5,943 bases of DNA from Campylobacteraceae bacterium (GTDB lineage: Bacteria; Campylobacterota; Campylobacteria; Campylobacterales; JALSKU01): assembly GCA_015488975.1 (NCBI GenBank), contig WFMT01000274.1:1-5943 (forward strand), written 5' to 3'. Positions 4,744 through 5,943 of this stretch are shown one piece after another. A model generated the notes under the pieces. It worked only from the letters and a program-made list of their open reading frames with translations, made no database searches and was not told where the DNA came from. Positions within the stretch are counted from its first letter, which is position 1; every line of letters begins with the position of its first letter. The translations under genes were made by a program, and so were the position numbers.

Positions 4744-5859
4744 CTAATCACCAAAAAGAGATTTTAGTGCATTTATATCCATAACTTTTTCTTTTTCGCT
4801 GCCTGTTTTAGCAGTTGTGTCTCCTACTCTTTCTACCAATTCTATCTCATACCCTGTAAGCATTGAAGCAAGTCTTATATTTATGCCGCTTTTTCCAATA
4901 GCTTTTGATTTTTGATCACTCGGAAGAGTAACAATAGCTTTTTTACCTTCTATCTTAACATTAGATATGATAGCTGGGCTTAAAGCTTTTGTTATATAAA
5001 TTTCAGGAATACTTGAATATTCTATGCAATCAATATTTTCATTTTTAAGTTCACGACTTACAGCTGTAATTCTTACTCCTCTTGTCCCAACGGTTGCTCC
5101 TACTGGATCTATATTTGGGTGGAGTGAGCTTAATGAAACTTTAGCTCTTTCTCCTGGAATTCTAGCAACATTGTGAATAATTACATTTTTATCTTTAATT
5201 TCCGGTACCTCAAGCTCAAGTAATTTTTCCAAAAATTTTGGTGTTGTTCTTGAAAGCTCGACTATCATGCCTTTGTGTGCATCAATAAAAACTTTTCTAA
5301 TAACACTTTTTATCACATTTCCTACTTTAAAGACTTCACCTTTTATACGATTTTTTCTAGGCAATATTGCTCTTACTTCATCTATTTCTATATATGTATT
5401 TTCATCAAAATCAACTCTTACAACCGATCCTGATACTATAGAGCCTACCATTTTTTGATATTTTTCAAATATTTTATCTTCAAGCAGTCTTTGGATATGA
5501 AATTCAAGTTCTTTTTGAAGTACGGCTGAGGCCGTTCTGCCTAAGTTATCAAGAGGTAATTTGTATGTTAATTCATCCCCGACTTCAATACCAGGATCAA
5601 TCTCTTTTGCCTTAGATAAAATCATATGATTTTCATTTTCTCCATCAGCTCTTTCATCATCATCTTTTACTACTATTACTTTTTGAAAAAGCTCCAAATC
5701 TTTTGTTTTTGTATTTATAGATACATCATATTCATATTCTGAGCCATATACTCTTTTTGCAGTATTGTAAAGTGATTTAATGATAACCTCTTTAACATTT
5801 TCTTTATCTAGCCCCTTTTCATGCGCTATTGATTCCATAATATCAACAATTTTTTCCAT
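4744..5859 (-). CDS. nusA: Transcription termination/antitermination factor NusA
   Basis: This 371-residue protein contains the full NusA core. The N-terminal RNA polymerase-binding domain spans about 1-125, from MEKIVDIMESIAHEKGL. The S1 domain spans about 137-192, starting at GSIVSGSVVRV. KH1 spans about 205-282, with RIPGERAKVSL and GTRG at 258-261. KH2 spans about 300-345, with GKSG at 322-325 followed by INIRLASMLTGYEIEL. NusA binds RNA polymerase and nascent RNA and modulates pausing, intrinsic termination and rRNA antitermination. The E. coli protein is 495 residues and has two C-terminal acidic repeats; these are absent here, as in many other bacteria. The ATG has AAAGG (5871-5875) 11 nt upstream. 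Unlike the common rimP-nusA-infB arrangement, its downstream partners here are sulfur-transfer genes. That fits the dispersed nusA of Campylobacterota. Confidence 0.98.
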   Translation of the reverse strand: MEKIVDIMESIAHEKGLDKENVKEVIIKSLYNTAKRVYGSEYEYDVSINTKTKDLELFQKVIVVKDDDERADGENENHMILSKAKEIDPGIEVGDELTYKLPLDNLGRTASAVLQKELEFHIQRLLEDKIFEKYQKMVGSIVSGSVVRVDFDENTYIEIDEVRAILPRKNRIKGEVFKVGNVIKSVIRKVFIDAHKGMIVELSRTTPKFLEKLLELEVPEIKDKNVIIHNVARIPGERAKVSLSSLHPNIDPVGATVGTRGVRITAVSRELKNENIDCIEYSSIPEIYITKALSPAIISNVKIEGKKAIVTLPSDQKSKAIGKSGINIRLASMLTGYEIELVERVGDTTAKTGSEKEKVMDINALKSLFGD

Positions 5860-5937
5860 TAATGTTTATACCTTTCTGCCTTTGCTTTGCAATTTGTAAA
5901 ATATTTGATTTTAACTTTATCTATATTGCAGGATATA

Positions 5938-5943
5938 ATTATA
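5938..5943 (-). promoter_or_regulatory. Possible -10 box for the nusA operon at the window edge
   Basis: TATAAT on the minus strand lies about 80 bases upstream of the nusA ATG, implying a leader of roughly 70 nt. It is half of the palindrome tataattata (5934-5943), so the plus strand carries the same hexamer and could serve a divergent gene to the right. The -35 region lies outside the window, so this is tentative. Confidence 0.35.

Noticed and set aside
5267..5458. Plus-strand open frame of 63 codons
   Set aside because: It is antisense to the S1/KH region of nusA.

Overview
The window looks like chromosome from a member of the Campylobacterota (Sulfurimonas, Sulfurovum or Arcobacter-like). 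The reasons are the AT-rich base composition, the short NusA without C-terminal repeats that sits apart from rimP/infB, the TusA-like protein of the 'CPVN' type, and a Sec-exported di-heme cytochrome c peroxidase. This placement is inferred from protein style, not from a marker search.

Layout. Positions 1-446 hold no convincing complete gene. They carry the possible 3' end of one plus-strand gene (2-52), then a dense set of short inverted and tandem repeats (41-240), then featureless AT-rich sequence. A small membrane-anchored J-domain protein lies on the minus strand (447-950). A 230-base divergent intergenic region follows, with a leftward promoter framed by a perfect 10-bp inverted repeat (999-1008 and 1056-1065) and a rightward extended -10 (1151-1159). 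The plus-strand operon 1187-3693 encodes a four-helix DUF420-like membrane protein, an orphan OppB/DppB-type ABC permease and a periplasmic di-heme cytochrome c peroxidase. The last two overlap by 4 bp. A minus-strand operon runs in from the right: nusA, a GTG-started MoeB/ThiF-type adenylyltransferase and a TusA-family protein, with a 17-nt gap and then a 4-bp overlap. The two operons converge with overlapping stop codons at 3690-3693.

How the genes may work together. The minus-strand pair resembles a minimal sulfur-transfer module: an E1-like enzyme that could adenylate and thiolate a carrier, plus a small protein with a single conserved Cys. It is translationally coupled and appears co-transcribed with the transcription factor NusA. 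The plus-strand operon puts three envelope proteins together, and the peroxidase would detoxify H2O2 in the periplasm with electrons from the respiratory chain. Why a lone peptide-type permease is coupled to a peroxidase is not evident from the sequence.

Most of the window is ordinary core genome. The points most worth a second look are the Phe that replaces the usual distal His in the peroxidase, the orphan permease in its operon, the inverted repeat around the J-protein promoter, the TusA/E1 pairing and the repeat-rich left edge. I did not find clear evidence of an undescribed defence or mobile system.
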